Shown here in pieces: positions 24,873 through 34,528 of a stretch of 64,000 bases of DNA (its first letter is position 1; each line of letters begins with the position of its first letter). Below the pieces are notes generated by a model. The model was given only the letters and a program-made list of their open reading frames with translations. It had not been told where the DNA came from and made no database searches. The DNA is taken from NCBI GenBank assembly GCA_021414245.1, contig JAIOOU010000017.1:434001-498000 (forward strand). The letters are read 5' to 3'. The stretch is from Chloroflexota bacterium (GTDB lineage Bacteria > Chloroflexota > Anaerolineae > Anaerolineales > Villigracilaceae). A program made the position numbers and the translations under genes.

Positions 24873-25925
24873 ATGAATATATATGATTTTGACCTTGCCG
24901 CGCTGGGCGACCTGTTAAAAACATGGGATGAACCCGCCTATCGTGCAAAACAAATCTGGCAGGGACTGTATCAACATTTATATAACTCCCCTGAACAATT
25001 CACCAACCTGCCCGGCACACTGCGCCAAAAACTCGCCGAAAACCTGAGCTTCTCGCCTATTCAAGTCAAACTCTTTCAGGATTCCTCGGATGGGCAAACT
25101 CGAAAGACCTTGTTCGAATTGCCTGACCGCCATCTGATTGAAGCAGTCCTTATGCGCTACGATCCGAATACAAATTCGGGCAAGGGTCGCCGCACTTTAT
25201 GCATCTCCACCCAGGCGGGCTGTGCCATGGGCTGCGTATTCTGTGCCACGGGTCAAATGGGGTTTAGCCGGCATTTGACCAGCGGGGAGATCGTGGCCCA
25301 GGTCATGTATTATGCGCGCGCCCTCAAAGAGGAGCAGCAGGCGGTCACCAACATTGTCTTCATGGGCATGGGCGAACCCTTTCACAATTACGAAAATTCC
25401 ATGGCCGCGATTGACCGGCTCAACGATGCAGATGGCTACAACTTTGGCGCACGCCGCTTCACCATCTCGACCGTCGGGCTGGTTCCCCAGATCAGGAAAT
25501 TCGCGGACGAGAAACGACAGGTCAATCTCGCGATCTCCCTGCACGCAGCCGATGACGCGGAAAGACTGGCGATCATGCCGGTCAATAAACGCTACAAGAT
25601 CGACGATGTGATCCAGGCCTGCAGATATTATGTGGAAAAGACCCACCGCCGTGTCACTTTCGAATGGGCCTTAATCAGCGGCGTGAATGACACTCCCGAA
25701 GTGGCACGCAGGCTTGCATCCCGGCTCAAGGGATTGCTCTGCCACGTAAACGCGATCCCTCTTAATCCGACAACCGGTTTTGACGGTCAGGCGACAGACC
25801 GTCAGCGGGCGATGATCTTCAAAGAAACACTGGAGCAGGCCGGGATCGAATGTACGATCCGCATGCGTCGCGGGATCGATATTCAGGCGGGCTGCGGTCA
25901 ATTGGCGGGAGCACCCGCTGTCTAA
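24873..25925 (+). CDS. rlmN: 23S rRNA (adenine2503-C2)-methyltransferase
   Basis: 350 residues. The radical-SAM enzyme methylates A2503 of 23S rRNA and A37 of some tRNAs. The iron-sulfur motif CAMGCVFC (CxxxCxxC) is followed by ATGQMGFSRHLTSGEI. The catalytic C-terminal Cys is in DIQAGCGQLAG. The N-terminal helical domain (PAYRAKQIWQGLY) is present. The ATG at 24873 lacks a ribosome site, so translation is probably coupled to the HAD gene four bases before it. Confidence 0.97.
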   Translation: MNIYDFDLAALGDLLKTWDEPAYRAKQIWQGLYQHLYNSPEQFTNLPGTLRQKLAENLSFSPIQVKLFQDSSDGQTRKTLFELPDRHLIEAVLMRYDPNTNSGKGRRTLCISTQAGCAMGCVFCATGQMGFSRHLTSGEIVAQVMYYARALKEEQQAVTNIVFMGMGEPFHNYENSMAAIDRLNDADGYNFGARRFTISTVGLVPQIRKFADEKRQVNLAISLHAADDAERLAIMPVNKRYKIDDVIQACRYYVEKTHRRVTFEWALISGVNDTPEVARRLASRLKGLLCHVNAIPLNPTTGFDGQATDRQRAMIFKETLEQAGIECTIRMRRGIDIQAGCGQLAGAPAV

Positions 25926-26121
25926 AGAAATGGAATTGGCAGTGCGTTTCATGCCTACGCGCAAGGCGAGGCAATCCGATGGTTCCATTATTTCTCAGAC
26001 ACCCTTAAACATTTTCATATAAGATTTGACTGAAAAGAATTAATTAGGTTTATCTTTCCCGTCAAAGATTGGGTACAATTCAGCATCATTCTGATTAAAG
26101 CATAGCGAGGCAACTTTACCG

Positions 26122-29100
26122 ATGGCGAACACAACGGAACAAAAACAAAACTGGCTCGAACGCCCCATTCATTCCGCGCTGCCCGGCATCACCAACGAGA
26201 TCGTAATCTTTGCGGTGATCATGCTCCTGGCAGTCATCACCCGCTTTTACAAACTCGAACCGCGCGTGATGAGTCACGACGAAAGCCTGCACACCTATTT
26301 CTCCTGGCTGTTGTATCGCGGACAGGGATATGAACACTCCCCCATGATGCACGGCCCCTTCCAGTTTCATATTGTCGCACTGACCTACTTTTTGTTCGGC
26401 GTCAGCGATTTTACTTCGCGCGTCCCATCCGTCCTGTTTTCCATCGCCACCGTGGCCATGGTTTGGTATTGGCGGCGCTATTTGGGTAAATGGGGAGCCT
26501 TGATCGCCGGTTTGCTGCTGGTAATCTCGCCATACATGTTGTACTATGGCCGCTATGTCCGCAACGAATCCTTTGTGGGCTTTTCCGGCATAGTCATGTT
26601 ATACGCCATGCTGCGTCACCTGGAAATGGGCGGTAAAAAATATCTTTTCCTGATGGCTGCCGCCCTCGCACTTCATTTCACCTCGAAAGAAACAGCTTTT
26701 ATCTACACGGCAGAGGCGCTTCTCTATCTTGCGATCTACTTCATTGCCAAGGTGACCCGCCGGCCGTGGAAGGAAGCCGGTCAAGACTATCGTTCCTTCA
26801 TTATTGCCCTGGGAATCACCGTTTTGCTGGCCGGTGCCACGGTTGGGTATGCCCTGTATACACGTGACAATGCCACTCTGGCCGGCAATGAAACTGCGGT
26901 TCCAAGCGACCCGTCAGCTGCAGTAACTCCCGCGCTAACGCCTGCAGCATCCGCAATATCTCCAACGACAATCCTGGGAATCATCACCCTGATCGCATTG
27001 ATGGCAACGGCTTACTTCCTCATCCGCGGTTATACCCGGGAACGCATCCGGAATGAACGTTCCTTCGATCTGTTGATGGTTGCCGGAACGCTCGTGCTGC
27101 CCAACCTGACCGCTTTTGCAATAAAGGCCCTGGAACGCTGGCTGCATGTCAACATCCCTACCACGGCACCCGAAGTTCAGGCAATGGCCAGCGACACGAA
27201 ATCGATTCTGGTGATCGCAGGCCTGCTGGTTCTCATGTTCATCCTTTCGGGAGTGATCGGCATGCTGTGGAGCAGGGATAAGTGGTGGAAGATCGCCCTG
27301 ATCTTTTGGATCCCCTTTACGATTTTATATACCACCATATTTACAAACAGCGACGGCTTCTTCACCGGCGTGATCGGTTCGCTTGGCTACTGGATCGTGC
27401 AACAGGGTGTGGCCCGCGGAAGTCAGCCCTGGTATTACTATTTGCTCGTCCAAATCCCAATTTATGAGTTCCTGCCGGCCCTGGGGTTGATCCTGGCCAT
27501 GATTCTCGGTTTTAGAAGGCGGATCACCTCAAAGATCGAAGAGGATGTTGTTGACAACAACGACGAGGTCATCGGCCTCTTTGAAAAAGAGGATACCAAC
27601 ACCGAGGAAAAGAATTTTCCAAACACATTTAGCCTGCTGGTCTGGTGGAGCATTCTAACCATCGCAGCATTCTCTTATGCGGGCGAAAGAATGCCCTGGC
27701 TGACCTATCACATGGCATGGCCAATGATCCTGATCACCGGCTGGGCGCTTGGACGCGTCATCGATACCACAAATTGGGAGAAATTAAAGGAACAACGTGT
27801 TCCTTTGACCCTTGCCTCGATCGTGATCTTTGTTGTCAGCATTACCGGGATGGCCCTGGCTCTTGGCGGGTCCACTCCCCCATTCCAGGGAAAGGAACTG
27901 GCTCAGCTGCAGGCAACGAGCGCCTTCCTGCTCCCGACCATTGTCGCCATTATCAGCGCAGTGGGTATCACCTATCTTTTCAAGGAATGGACTCTTAAAG
28001 AGATCCGGCATGTTTTTGTTCTTGTCATCTTCGGCTTCCTGGCTTTGTTGACTGGCCGGGCCGCCTTCCGCGCCTCCTATATAACATACGACCAGGCAAC
28101 TGAATTTCTGGTATACGCCCATGGCGCAACCGGCATCAAGGAAATCATCCAACAGGCCACGGAGATATCCGAACGCACCACGGGAGGCATGGGGGTCGCC
28201 CTTGCTTATGATGCCAGCGCGCCCGACACGGGGGTTTCCTGGCCGTTTGTCTGGTATCTGCGTGACTTTACCAATCAGCGTTCCTTTGACCAACCCACCC
28301 GGTCCCTGCGTGATTCTCAGATCGTGATCGTGGACGAAAAGAACTTCGACAAGATCGAACCCGCTTTGGGTCCGGGCTACTACCGCATGGACTATATCCG
28401 TATGTGGTGGCCGATGCAGGATTATTTTACGCTCTCTTATGACAGGGATCCCAGCCAGCCATTTCCCGAGGATTACGCCTGCAGTGGCTTACTGAGCGTT
28501 TTCAAACTGAACAAATCCAAGGATTACACCACCTTCTGCGAAGCCTTTACCAATCCCGATATTCGCGCAGGAATTTTCCAAATCTGGCTGAACCGGGATT
28601 ACACCAAATACGCGGAAGCCAAGGGACGAACCGACCTGACCCTGACTACCTGGAGTCCGGCCGATAAAATGCGGCTTTATATCCGCCAGGATGTGGTTTC
28701 GCAGATATGGAATTACGGCGTGGCCCCGGCTCCGGTCGAGACTGTCCAGGATCCAACCGAAGGTAAATATATCGCCCTCGCAGCCGATCTGATCTGGAAT
28801 GTCAGCGGCGCCGATCAAATTCCCCTGAATGCCCCGCGCTCGCTTGCATTTGCCAGGGATGGCAGCGTATTTGTGGCAGACTCACGCAATCATCGCGTGG
28901 TCCATATCGACTCACAGGGAAATGTGATCAACACATGGGGCACGTTCGCTGACGGTGTCAGTGAACCCGCAGCTCCCGGAACGTTCAATGAGCCATGGGG
29001 GATTGCAGTGGGGCCGGACGGTTCGGTCTATGTAACAGACACCTGGAATCACCGGATCGAGAAATTCACCTCCGCCGGGAAATACATCACCTCGTGGGGT

Positions 29101-29670
29101 GTTTTCGGACAGGGCGAGACTCCCGATTCATTATATGGACCTCGAGGTCTGGCCATAGACCCGCAGGGGCGGATCTACCTGACGGATACCGGAAACAAAC
29201 GCGTGCTTGTGTTTGACTCGAACGGCAACTTCATCACTCAATTCGGTGGAGCCGGCCTCGACCCCGGTCAATTCGATGAGCCGGTGGGCATCGCCATCGA
29301 TAAAAATGGAACCGTCTACGTGGTGGATACATGGAACCAACGTGTGCAAACTTTTGTCCCATCGGAAAGTGATGGCATCCTGAGTTTCCTGCCCGAAAAG
29401 CAATGGGATGTATATGGCTGGTTCGGCCAATCCCTTGAAAACAAGCCTTATATTGCGGTGAACGATCAGCTGCACGTGTTTATTACCGACCCCGACGGAT
29501 TCCGCGTTCAGGAATTTGATTCCGAAGGAACTTTGATCCGCACCTGGGGGGATTACGGAGATGGCAATACGAGCTTTGGTTCGCCCTCCGGCATCACGGT
29601 CGATCAAGAAGGTCACATTTGGGTGACCGACAGCGTTTACAATCGTTTGATGCGATTCACTCTCCCCTAA
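26122..29670 (+). CDS. Agl23-like (TIGR03663-type) membrane glycosyltransferase fused to a six-bladed NHL beta-propeller
   Basis: 1182 residues. The N-terminal 640 residues form about 13 membrane helices. The first outer loop holds the acidic pair SHDESLHTYF and HSPMMHGPF, the pattern of the Agl23/TIGR03663 family, related to PMT enzymes. A Pro/Ala/Thr-rich insert lies at about 255-290. After a soluble region, residues about 900-1182 contain six NHL repeats (typical strand: GSVYVTDTWNHRIEKF), ending at the C-terminus. The propeller should face outside, next to the active site, and may bind the acceptor glycan or protein. A possible -10 box (TACAAT, 26074-26079) lies upstream, and a terminator follows. 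The 196-base leader holds no gene. Confidence 0.9.
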   Translation: MANTTEQKQNWLERPIHSALPGITNEIVIFAVIMLLAVITRFYKLEPRVMSHDESLHTYFSWLLYRGQGYEHSPMMHGPFQFHIVALTYFLFGVSDFTSRVPSVLFSIATVAMVWYWRRYLGKWGALIAGLLLVISPYMLYYGRYVRNESFVGFSGIVMLYAMLRHLEMGGKKYLFLMAAALALHFTSKETAFIYTAEALLYLAIYFIAKVTRRPWKEAGQDYRSFIIALGITVLLAGATVGYALYTRDNATLAGNETAVPSDPSAAVTPALTPAASAISPTTILGIITLIALMATAYFLIRGYTRERIRNERSFDLLMVAGTLVLPNLTAFAIKALERWLHVNIPTTAPEVQAMASDTKSILVIAGLLVLMFILSGVIGMLWSRDKWWKIALIFWIPFTILYTTIFTNSDGFFTGVIGSLGYWIVQQGVARGSQPWYYYLLVQIPIYEFLPALGLILAMILGFRRRITSKIEEDVVDNNDEVIGLFEKEDTNTEEKNFPNTFSLLVWWSILTIAAFSYAGERMPWLTYHMAWPMILITGWALGRVIDTTNWEKLKEQRVPLTLASIVIFVVSITGMALALGGSTPPFQGKELAQLQATSAFLLPTIVAIISAVGITYLFKEWTLKEIRHVFVLVIFGFLALLTGRAAFRASYITYDQATEFLVYAHGATGIKEIIQQATEISERTTGGMGVALAYDASAPDTGVSWPFVWYLRDFTNQRSFDQPTRSLRDSQIVIVDEKNFDKIEPALGPGYYRMDYIRMWWPMQDYFTLSYDRDPSQPFPEDYACSGLLSVFKLNKSKDYTTFCEAFTNPDIRAGIFQIWLNRDYTKYAEAKGRTDLTLTTWSPADKMRLYIRQDVVSQIWNYGVAPAPVETVQDPTEGKYIALAADLIWNVSGADQIPLNAPRSLAFARDGSVFVADSRNHRVVHIDSQGNVINTWGTFADGVSEPAAPGTFNEPWGIAVGPDGSVYVTDTWNHRIEKFTSAGKYITSWGVFGQGETPDSLYGPRGLAIDPQGRIYLTDTGNKRVLVFDSNGNFITQFGGAGLDPGQFDEPVGIAIDKNGTVYVVDTWNQRVQTFVPSESDGILSFLPEKQWDVYGWFGQSLENKPYIAVNDQLHVFITDPDGFRVQEFDSEGTLIRTWGDYGDGNTSFGSPSGITVDQEGHIWVTDSVYNRLMRFTLP

Positions 29671-29679
29671 TTAAGATGG

Positions 29680-29718
29680 AAAAGGTCCGCAAGGCAAGGC
29701 GCCATGCGGACCTTTTTT
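29680..29718 (+). terminator. Terminator of the glycosyltransferase gene
   Basis: A 12-bp stem (29680-29691 with 29705-29716) and 13-base loop are followed by a T-run. It lies immediately upstream of the sucC promoter. Confidence 0.9.
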
Positions 29719-29719
29719 A

Positions 29720-29747
29720 TTGTCATAATTTTTTATGGTGGTATAAT
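29720..29747 (+). promoter_or_regulatory. Promoter of sucCD
   Basis: TTGTCA (29720-29725) and TATAAT (29742-29747) are 16 bases apart, a near-consensus promoter 40 bases before sucC. Confidence 0.7.
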
Positions 29748-29787
29748 CGCCGTGCTTTAAAAGCAAAACATCCTCCGAGGGAGAATA

Positions 29788-30927
29788 ATGAAACTCCACG
29801 AATACCAATCAAAAACAATTTTTTCGAAGTATGGCATCCCGATTCCCAAGGGAAGGGTTGCGGCTACCGCTCAGGAAGCAAGGCAAATCGCAGACGAGCT
29901 TGGTGGCCGCGTTGTCATTAAATCACAAGTGCTGGTGGGCGGACGCGGCAAGGCCGGCGGGGTAAAACTCGCCAAAGACTCAGCCGAAGCCGAACAACTT
30001 GCCACGCAAATCCTGGGCATGGAGATCAAAGGCCTGCCCGTTCGCAAGGTGCTGGTCGATGAAGCCTCCGCGATCGACCAGGAAATATATTTTGCGATCA
30101 CCGATGACCGTGCATCCAAAAGACCGGTTATGATCGCTTCCGCAGCCGGCGGCGTGGACATTGAGGAAGTCGCCGCAAAGACACCTGAAAAAATCGTCAA
30201 AGCATCCATTGACCCATTGCTTGGCCTGCGTGAATACCAGGCGCGTGACGTGGCGCTGGCCATCGACCTGCCGCGCGAATACTGGAAGGATTTCGTCAAG
30301 GTCGCCATGGGGCTTTGGGAGGTGTATAAAAATTCCGACGCCACCCTGGCGGAGATCAATCCACTCGTGATCACCAAGGACAAAAAGATGATCGCCCTGG
30401 ATGGCAAAATGATGATCGACGACAACGCCCTCTTTCGCCAGCCCGCTCTCAGTGAAATGCGGGATACGGATGAAGACGCGCCTTCCGAGATCGAAGCCCG
30501 CAAATACGGTTTGTCCTTCATAAAACTTGACGGCAACATCGGCTGCATGGTCAACGGCGCAGGCCTGGCAATGACCAGCATGGACGTGATCAAACTTTTT
30601 GGCGGCGAACCAGCCAACTTTCTGGATGTGGGCGGCGGCGCCGGTGCTGAAAAAGTTGCAGCCGCAATGCGTATTATCCTTACGGATCCCAATGTGAAAG
30701 CCGTTTTATTCAACATCTTTGGCGGCATCACCCGCTGTGACGAAGTGGCGCGCGGCATTCTCGCGGCCATGGATGAAGTCAAACCCAAGGTCCCGATGGT
30801 GGTCCGTTTGGTCGGTACAAATGCTGAAGAGGGGCGCAAATTGCTGGAAAATGCAAAGATGATCACCGCGGAAACGCTGGCGGATGCGGCTAAAAAAGCC
30901 GTGGAAGCCGCAAAAAAAGGTAAATAA
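29788..30927 (+). CDS. sucC: Succinate-CoA ligase (ADP-forming) subunit beta
   Basis: 379 residues. With SucD it makes succinate and ATP from succinyl-CoA in the TCA cycle. The N-terminal ATP-grasp domain begins [22 protein letters not shown] and has the loop [12 protein letters not shown]. The C-terminal domain contains [13 protein letters not shown] and [14 protein letters not shown], the standard signatures. Its start has GAGGGAG upstream. sucD follows after four bases, and a promoter lies directly upstream, so the pair is one unit. Confidence 0.97.
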   Translation: MKLHEYQSKTIFSKYGIPIPKGRVAATAQEARQIADELGGRVVIKSQVLVGGRGKAGGVKLAKDSAEAEQLATQILGMEIKGLPVRKVLVDEASAIDQEIYFAITDDRASKRPVMIASAAGGVDIEEVAAKTPEKIVKASIDPLLGLREYQARDVALAIDLPREYWKDFVKVAMGLWEVYKNSDATLAEINPLVITKDKKMIALDGKMMIDDNALFRQPALSEMRDTDEDAPSEIEARKYGLSFIKLDGNIGCMVNGAGLAMTSMDVIKLFGGEPANFLDVGGGAGAEKVAAAMRIILTDPNVKAVLFNIFGGITRCDEVARGILAAMDEVKPKVPMVVRLVGTNAEEGRKLLENAKMITAETLADAAKKAVEAAKKGK

Positions 30928-30931
30928 TTCC

Positions 30932-31795
30932 ATGAGCATTTTAGTCGATAAAAACACACGCCTGATCGTTCAGGGCATCACAGGCAACGAAGGCTTGTTT
31001 CACACCACACAAATGGTCGCTTACGGCACCAACATTGTCGGCGGCGTAACACCCGGCAAGGGCGGTGAATGGGTGTTGGACGGCAAAGTCCCGGTCTTTG
31101 ACTCAGTCAAAACCGCCCGGGATGCCACCGACGCCAATGCAACCATCATATTTGTCCCGGCCCGCTTTGCCCCGGACGCCATGTTTGAAGCTGCCGACGC
31201 AGGCATCCCCCTGATCATTTGCATTACCGAAGGGGTCCCTGTGCAGGACATGATGCGGGTTCGCAATTACCTCGATCAGAAAAAGGTTCGTTTGATCGGA
31301 CCCAACTGCCCTGGTTTGCTGACCCCCGGTGAAGCCAAAGTCGGCATTATCCCCGGCAATATCACCATCCCGGGCAATGTTGGTGTGGTTTCACGCTCCG
31401 GCACACTCACCTACGAGGTGCTGTATGCCATGAAGAATCTCGGCATGGGAGCCTCCACTTGCGTGGGCATCGGCGGCGACCCGATCAACGGCACCAACTT
31501 TCGCGATGTGCTCGAAATGTTTGAACACGATCCCAAAACGGAAAAAGTCATCATGATCGGCGAGATCGGCGGCAATGAAGAGGAAAAAGCCGCTGAATAC
31601 ATTTCATCGAAGATGACCAAACCGGTCGCAGGTTTTATTGCCGGCCAGACCGCCCCTCCCGGAAAACGCATGGGACATGCAGGCGCGATCATCGAAGGCG
31701 GCGCGGGTACCGCAGCAGACAAGATCAAAGCCATGGAAGCTGCAGGCGTGAAAGTGGCCAAACACCCCGAAGAGATCCCGACCCTGCTTCAATAA
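30932..31795 (+). CDS. sucD: Succinate-CoA ligase subunit alpha
   Basis: 287 residues. The CoA-binding Rossmann domain starts at the N-terminus ([19 protein letters not shown]), and the phosphorylated His lies in [10 protein letters not shown] near residue 245. The motif [10 protein letters not shown] is typical. The start at 30932 is chosen because the family begins at [14 protein letters not shown]; the open frame extends 16 codons upstream inside sucC. It is coupled to sucC and ends before a terminator shared with acpP. Confidence 0.97.
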   Translation: MSILVDKNTRLIVQGITGNEGLFHTTQMVAYGTNIVGGVTPGKGGEWVLDGKVPVFDSVKTARDATDANATIIFVPARFAPDAMFEAADAGIPLIICITEGVPVQDMMRVRNYLDQKKVRLIGPNCPGLLTPGEAKVGIIPGNITIPGNVGVVSRSGTLTYEVLYAMKNLGMGASTCVGIGGDPINGTNFRDVLEMFEHDPKTEKVIMIGEIGGNEEEKAAEYISSKMTKPVAGFIAGQTAPPGKRMGHAGAIIEGGAGTAADKIKAMEAAGVKVAKHPEEIPTLLQ

Positions 31796-31825
31796 CGCAA
31801 ACAATCAATTCCCCATAAAAATAGA

Positions 31826-31851
31826 TAGAGCCGCCCTCACAGGCGGCTCTA
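31826..31851. terminator. Terminator shared by sucD and acpP
   Basis: A 10-bp stem (31826-31835 with 31842-31851) has a six-base loop. On the minus strand a TTTTT run follows, so it fits acpP best; it also closes the convergent sucD side. Confidence 0.75.
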
Positions 31852-31877
31852 CGGTTATAATCATTTCGAACGAGGGA

Positions 31878-32114
31878 TTATTTCTTGTGTGCGTCGATAT
31901 ATTTGGCGGCTTCGCCGACCGTGGTGATCTTCTGGGCATCTTCGTCGGAAATCTCAGCGCCGAATTTGTCTTCAAAAGCCATGATCAGCTCAACCAGATC
32001 GAGCGAATCAGCTTCAAGGTCCTCACGGAAGCGGGCTTCAGGTGTGATTTTCGCCTCATCCGCGCCGAGTAAATCCTTTACAATTTCCTTGAGTTCAGTA
32101 TATGTGTCAGACAT
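31878..32114 (-). CDS. acpP: Acyl carrier protein
   Basis: 78 residues, acidic, typical length. The phosphopantetheine attachment Ser is in [10 protein letters not shown]. It carries growing acyl chains in fatty-acid synthesis. AGGAGG lies eight bases before the start. It stands alone rather than in a fab cluster, under a strong promoter with a full TTGACA box, and is divergent from fni. Confidence 0.97.
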   Translation of the reverse strand: MSDTYTELKEIVKDLLGADEAKITPEARFREDLEADSLDLVELIMAFEDKFGAEISDEDAQKITTVGEAAKYIDAHKK

Positions 32115-32144
32115 GACAACCTCCTGTTAAATTTTGACTGGCTT

Positions 32145-32172
32145 ATTGTAATCGGTCTGAAAACCGTGTCAA
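32145..32172 (-). promoter_or_regulatory. Strong promoter of acpP
   Basis: On the minus strand TTGACA (32167-32172) and TACAAT (32145-32150) are 16 bases apart. The -35 box is a perfect match. Confidence 0.8.
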
Positions 32173-32209
32173 GCCAGCTTTATGGTATCACATTCAGGAA
32201 CACTGCCTT

Positions 32210-33244
32210 ATGACAAAAGTTGCGCCGATCGACCAGAGAAAAGCTGACCATATTAAAATAAACTTAGAACAGGATGTCCGCTCCGCAGTAACGACCGGAC
32301 TGGAGAATTATCGCTTCATCCACGAGGCCCTGCCCGAACTGGACTTGAACCGCATCGATACGACCCTCGGCCTGTTCGGCAAAAAATTACAATCTCCCAT
32401 CCTGGTCAGTTCCATGACCGGCGGAACGTCCGCTGCGGAGACCATCAACTTGCGACTCGCAGAAGCAGCGCAGGAATGCGGAGTCGCCATGGGCGTGGGC
32501 TCCCAACGCGCCGCCATAGAACACCCTGAACAGGCTTCCACCTTTCAGGTGCGCAGGGTTGCAAAGGATATTCTGCTGTTTGCCAATATCGGCGCCGTGC
32601 AATTCAATTACGGCTATGGCATTGACCAATGCCGCAGGGCTGTGGAAATGATCGAGGCCGACGCATTATACCTGCACTTGAATCCCCTGCAGGAAGCCGT
32701 GCAGGATGCGGGCGATACCAACTGGGTCGGATTGGCCAAAAAGATCGAAGACGTTTGCAAAAAATTGGAAGTGCCCGTGATCGCCAAGGAAGTCGGCTGG
32801 GGCATTTCCGAGAAGACCGCAAAGCTGCTGGCAAATTGCGGCGTGCAGGCCATTGACGTGGCCGGGGCAGGCGGGACATCCTGGTCACAGGTTGAGATGC
32901 ACCGGGCGCCGGACGAATTCACCCGCCAGCTGGCAGCCACCTTTGTCGGCTGGGGCATCCCAACCACGGAATCAATTTTGAATGTAAAGAAAGCTGTTCC
33001 AGCAATGACTGTCTTCGCCAGCGGCGGCGTCAAGGACGGCCTCGACATTGCCAAATGCATTGCCCTGGGCGCGACTTTGGGCGGGATGGCCGGGAATTTT
33101 CTAAAAGCCGCAGCGATCTCCACCGATAATGTCGTTGAGATGATGAGGCTGACCAAACGTCAGATCGAGGTCACCATGTTTGCAACGGGAGCGGGCAATC
33201 TGCACAAGCTGGAAGATAAACTCATAAAGAAGATAAACTCATAA
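32210..33244 (+). CDS. fni: Type 2 isopentenyl-diphosphate delta-isomerase
   Basis: 344 residues. The FMN-dependent enzyme interconverts IPP and DMAPP for isoprenoid synthesis, including quinones and the farnesyl group of heme O. The start [14 protein letters not shown] is typical, followed by [11 protein letters not shown], the FMN-binding [12 protein letters not shown], and the phosphate-binding [10 protein letters not shown] and [12 protein letters not shown]. Length is normal for the family. It is divergent from acpP and ends at a bidirectional terminator. Confidence 0.96.
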   Translation: MTKVAPIDQRKADHIKINLEQDVRSAVTTGLENYRFIHEALPELDLNRIDTTLGLFGKKLQSPILVSSMTGGTSAAETINLRLAEAAQECGVAMGVGSQRAAIEHPEQASTFQVRRVAKDILLFANIGAVQFNYGYGIDQCRRAVEMIEADALYLHLNPLQEAVQDAGDTNWVGLAKKIEDVCKKLEVPVIAKEVGWGISEKTAKLLANCGVQAIDVAGAGGTSWSQVEMHRAPDEFTRQLAATFVGWGIPTTESILNVKKAVPAMTVFASGGVKDGLDIAKCIALGATLGGMAGNFLKAAAISTDNVVEMMRLTKRQIEVTMFATGAGNLHKLEDKLIKKINS

Positions 33245-33249
33245 AATAG

Positions 33250-33282
33250 AAAAGAGGCTGCCCTTGGGGCAGCCTCTTTTTT
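33250..33282. terminator. Bidirectional terminator between fni and a small secreted protein gene
   Basis: A 14-bp stem (33250-33263 with 33267-33280) carries an A-run and a T-run on its two sides and lies between convergent genes. Confidence 0.9.
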
Positions 33283-33294
33283 GATCACTCAACA

Positions 33295-33795
33295 CTACGG
33301 ATTGACTTGTTGTGAACCCCAACCGTTCATCATTCCGCGGCCCTGTCCATTATTTCCCATCATGCCTCGTTGGCCGGAACCATCCTGAAAGGTGCAATTG
33401 CCGTTTCCCATCCCGCCCTGTCCAAATCCGCGGGATTTCATCCAGTCGGCCTGTTCCTGGGTAATGACTTTGGCCTTTACCGCGGCATCCAGGGCATTGG
33501 CTCGCACTTCTGTCATGACAGCGGGAAATTCCTCAGCCGTCACCCCTGCCGAGAGGGCCATGTCATACATGCTCTCCCCAGCCGCCAGCCGGGTATTGAC
33601 ATCATTCACATTCAGCCCCACTTTCCTTGCGAATTCGGTCACCATAAAAGTATGCATGGGACCTGTCGTTCCGTCCTGCATCATTGGTCCATGTCCGCCA
33701 AAGGGCGGCGTTCCGCTTTGGGCAAAAACTGCGCCCACGCCAAGCACACCAAGCCCCAAAACCACCAAAGCAATCACCAAAATTGTCTTTTTCAT
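33295..33795 (-). CDS. Small secreted Gly/Met-rich protein, DUF2680-like
   Basis: 166 residues from the preferred start. The N-terminus is a cleavable signal peptide ending AVFAQSG. The middle has a helical region (VNTRLAAGESMYDMALSAGV, then VITQEQADWMKSRG) resembling the DUF2680 family of small secreted proteins. Met-, His- and Gly-rich ends (GGHGPMMQDG near the mature start and GQRGMMGNNGQGRGMMNGWG at the end) suggest metal binding, possibly copper, but this is inference. The ATG at 33795 has AAGGAG seven bases upstream; the ATG two codons earlier touches that site and is unlikely. Confidence 0.8.
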   Translation of the reverse strand: MKKTILVIALVVLGLGVLGVGAVFAQSGTPPFGGHGPMMQDGTTGPMHTFMVTEFARKVGLNVNDVNTRLAAGESMYDMALSAGVTAEEFPAVMTEVRANALDAAVKAKVITQEQADWMKSRGFGQGGMGNGNCTFQDGSGQRGMMGNNGQGRGMMNGWGSQQVNP

Positions 33796-33944
33796 TTTCA
33801 TACTCCTTTTGTGTATTCGTTCAGAATTCTTCCTGAACTCTCCCCAAGGATACAACCGCAATGTAAAGGTTGTGTAAAGAAGAAAAAAAGGTTGCTGAAA
33901 GAAAGCCGTGAAAATGTTATATACTTGAGTCGGAGACCTGTAAA

Positions 33945-34193
33945 ATGAGCGAACTTAAATACGAAAAGATCGGGGATGCCAACAACCGTGCGGAAGCCGA
34001 AGTTATTGAAAGTTTTCTGAAAGCCGAAGGTATTGACGTGGAGCTCGTTGAGGAGTCCATTTCACGATCTGCTTATGCATTTCCCCTGACCCGTGTCGAA
34101 ATATTTGTTCCCAAGGAGAAATTCCGCCAGGCGCTCAAACTGTTGAAACCGTTTGACGACATCCAGCCGGAAGACGGGGATGAGAATCAATAA
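33945..34193 (+). CDS. DUF2007-type small protein
   Basis: 82 residues, soluble and cytoplasmic. It has the ferredoxin-like pattern of DUF2007, with NNRAEAEVIESFLKAEGID in the first half and RVEIFVPKEKFRQALKLLK in the second. These proteins are annotated as putative signal transducers without firm evidence. GGAG lies about ten bases before the ATG. Its stop codon is inside a long hairpin. It is followed by the convergent DUF4190-uvrB pair. Confidence 0.8.
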   Translation: MSELKYEKIGDANNRAEAEVIESFLKAEGIDVELVEESISRSAYAFPLTRVEIFVPKEKFRQALKLLKPFDDIQPEDGDENQ

Positions 34194-34225
34194 GGGTTCG
34201 CAATGAATATTGCCAACCCTTATTG
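34188..34225 (+). terminator. Hairpin overlapping the stop of the DUF2007 gene
   Basis: A 17-bp stem with one C-C mismatch (34188-34204 with 34209-34225) has a four-base loop and includes the TAA stop. No T-run follows, so it is a weak or Rho-assisted terminator, or a stability element. Confidence 0.55.
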
Positions 34226-34258
34226 ATCAATTAAGTCCGAACCACCCGGAACCTTCTT

Positions 34259-34525
34259 TTAGTAGGTAGCCCTGTAAACCAGAATGGAATACAGGACCGC
34301 CGTCAACAAACCGATCACAGACAGGCCGATGCCCACGGTCGCCGCCCTTCTGTTTTCAGAACGTCTTCCCAACACACCCAGCACGATGCCAAAAACGCCA
34401 AGCAGAATCCCAAAGATCGGGATCAAAGCCCCGCACAAACTTAACACTCCCAAGGCCGCAGAAGCCAGCGCGTAGAATTTATTGCTTCTCTCCTCCGGGT
34501 CCAGCGAAGCGGGGTCGGTCTGCAT
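34259..34525 (-). CDS. Small membrane protein, DUF4190-like
   Basis: 88 residues. A short polar N-terminus is followed by a Gly-rich hydrophobic region, and a second helix (AATVGIGLSVIGLLTAVLYS) lies near the C-terminus. The spacing with two helices and a short basic loop (LGRRSENRR) matches DUF4190. No function is known. It starts three bases after the uvrB stop, so it is the second gene of that unit. Confidence 0.75.
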   Translation of the reverse strand: MQTDPASLDPEERSNKFYALASAALGVLSLCGALIPIFGILLGVFGIVLGVLGRRSENRRAATVGIGLSVIGLLTAVLYSILVYRATY

Positions 34526-34528
34526 GGA

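Noticed and set aside
25926-26121. Possible small RNA in the 196-base gap before the glycosyltransferase
   Set aside because: Only an imperfect 7-9 bp pairing around 25927-25998 is seen, with no promoter of its own.
29871-30959. 362-codon minus-strand frame
   Set aside because: It is the reverse of sucC, with low-complexity Ser/Ala content and no ribosome site.
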